64,000 nt of DNA from Duncaniella dubosii. Its GTDB lineage: Bacteria > Bacteroidota > Bacteroidia > Bacteroidales > Muribaculaceae. The notes under the pieces are model-generated. The model did not search any database. It had not been told where the DNA came from and saw only the letters and a program-made list of their open reading frames with translations. The position numbers and the translations under genes are program-made. Below, in pieces: positions 63,344-64,000 of this stretch; position 1 is the stretch's first letter; every line of letters starts with the position of its first letter. The stretch lies in the NCBI RefSeq assembly GCF_004803915.1, contig NZ_CP039396.1, positions 1 to 64,000 on the forward strand, written 5' to 3'.

Positions 63344-64000
63344 TGGCAAATCTTTCAGTCAACATAGGCGGTCTGGAACTCAGCAATCCGGTGATGACCG
63401 CATCGGGAACTTTCGGTTATGGCGAAGAGTTTACACCCTTCATCGACATCGACCGGTTAGGCGCATATATAATAAAAGGTACTACCCTCAATCCACGTCA
63501 GGGCAACGACTATCCGCGCATGGTCGAGACACCGGCCGGCATGCTTAACGCCGTCGGACTCCAGAACAAAGGAGTGGATTACTTCATCGAACGCATCTAT
63601 CCCCGCATCAAGGACTACAAGTCACGGCTTATCGTGAATGTATCCGGTGCAAACGTCGACGATTATGCCGAGACCGCACGCCGTCTCCACCCTCTCGACG
63701 GAATAAAGGCCATCGAGGTCAATATTTCGTGTCCCAACGTCAAGGAGGGAGGAATGGCATTCGGCACGACAACCAACGGAGCAGCATCCGTCACCCGGGC
63801 AGTCCGTCAGGCATACCCCGACAAGACCCTGATTGTAAAACTCTCTCCCAACGTGACATCAATTGCCGACATCGCACGAGCCGTCGAAGCCGAAGGCGCA
63901 GACTCCGTTTCGCTTATCAACACACTCATGGGCATGTCGATTGATGTGGAAAAACGCCGTCCTCATCTGTCGACCGTCACAGGAGGCCTTTCCGGACCTG
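63343..64000 (+). CDS. pyrD: Dihydroorotate dehydrogenase catalytic subunit, 3' end outside the window
   Basis: This partial gene (219 codons visible) begins [20 protein letters not shown] and shows the class 1B dehydrogenase features [45 protein letters not shown] and [12 protein letters not shown]. The catalytic Cys lies in the SCPN block. It oxidises dihydroorotate to orotate in pyrimidine synthesis together with PyrK. The frame runs open to the end of the window. Confidence 0.95.
   Translation, partial: MANLSVNIGGLELSNPVMTASGTFGYGEEFTPFIDIDRLGAYIIKGTTLNPRQGNDYPRMVETPAGMLNAVGLQNKGVDYFIERIYPRIKDYKSRLIVNVSGANVDDYAETARRLHPLDGIKAIEVNISCPNVKEGGMAFGTTTNGAASVTRAVRQAYPDKTLIVKLSPNVTSIADIARAVEAEGADSVSLINTLMGMSIDVEKRRPHLSTVTGGLSGP

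Noticed and set aside
1..64000. CRISPR arrays, rRNA and tRNA genes
   Set aside because: I looked for regularly spaced repeats, conserved rRNA blocks and tRNA cloverleaf signatures such as GGTTCGAATC and saw none. A covariance-model scan would be decisive.

Overview
The window reads as a chromosome segment of a gut Bacteroidales bacterium, probably Muribaculaceae (family level is inference). The reasons are the recurring TAnnTTTG minus-7 promoter box, several Bacteroidetes-specific proteins (fused MurF-Alr, Rho with a long Q/P-rich insertion, DUF4835/PorD, DUF5063, DUF2027-Smr, GSCFA, a split LysO, an extended NusB) and Bacteroidales-like gene neighbourhoods. I saw no rRNA, tRNA or CRISPR array.

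Layout. 1-2.55 kb: a beta-helix-type surface protein (minus) and guaB (plus), both broken by many indels while the protein sequence stays recognisable, which looks like poor consensus sequence. 2.7-4.7 kb: a double-parvulin periplasmic foldase. 4.7-15.7 kb (minus): a polysaccharide locus. Its first unit holds a Wza-type export protein, a Wzc-type tyrosine autokinase, a Wzy/ligase-like membrane protein and a GT2 glycosyltransferase. A second, tightly overlapping unit with its own promoter holds a LicC-like nucleotidyltransferase fused to a CobD/HisC-like PLP enzyme, an opine dehydrogenase, a flippase and a LicD phosphotransferase. 15.7-19.2 kb (minus): nusB-yajC-ybbR-coaE. 19.3-22.1 kb: rho with a long leader. 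22.1-25.3 kb (minus): yicC-gmk-nadD-DUF5063-rpiB. 25.4-27.3 kb: tsaB and a THUMP-like methyltransferase. 27.4-34.0 kb (minus): dnaN-exonuclease-coaBC-porD-recN-rlmB. 34.2-41 kb: HAD phosphatase, ddh, pta-ackA, a PorE-like OmpA protein and a MmcQ/YjbR protein. 41-55 kb: typA, an inositol-phosphatase-like gene, split lysO, uvrA, DUF2027-Smr, an EFR1 ferredoxin, rubrerythrin, a zeta-toxin-like kinase with a small partner, murF-alr and GSCFA. 55.2-62.4 kb: an accessory island. 62.5-64 kb: pyrK-pyrD, with pyrD running off the window.

Two places deserve most attention. First, the overlapping genes at 4.7-9.9 kb can be read as a complete route to a charged phospho-amine decoration on a surface glycan: a PLP enzyme makes an amino-alcohol phosphate, the fused LicC domain activates it with CTP, the opine dehydrogenase N-carboxyalkylates the amine, and LicD transfers it to the glycan. 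Second, the island starting at 55.2 kb pairs a small radical SAM enzyme with a protein that has a cytoplasmic Cys-rich N-terminus (CX3CX2C), a lipobox-like membrane segment and a TonB-C-like tail. It is followed by small membrane genes and by a recent partial duplication in which a 448-bp deletion split one copy into two overlapping reading frames. An IS110-family element follows directly.

Four genes elsewhere (flippase, pta, porE-like, mmcQ-like) are each interrupted by small indels, mostly in homopolymers. I treat these as probable sequencing errors first and biology second.
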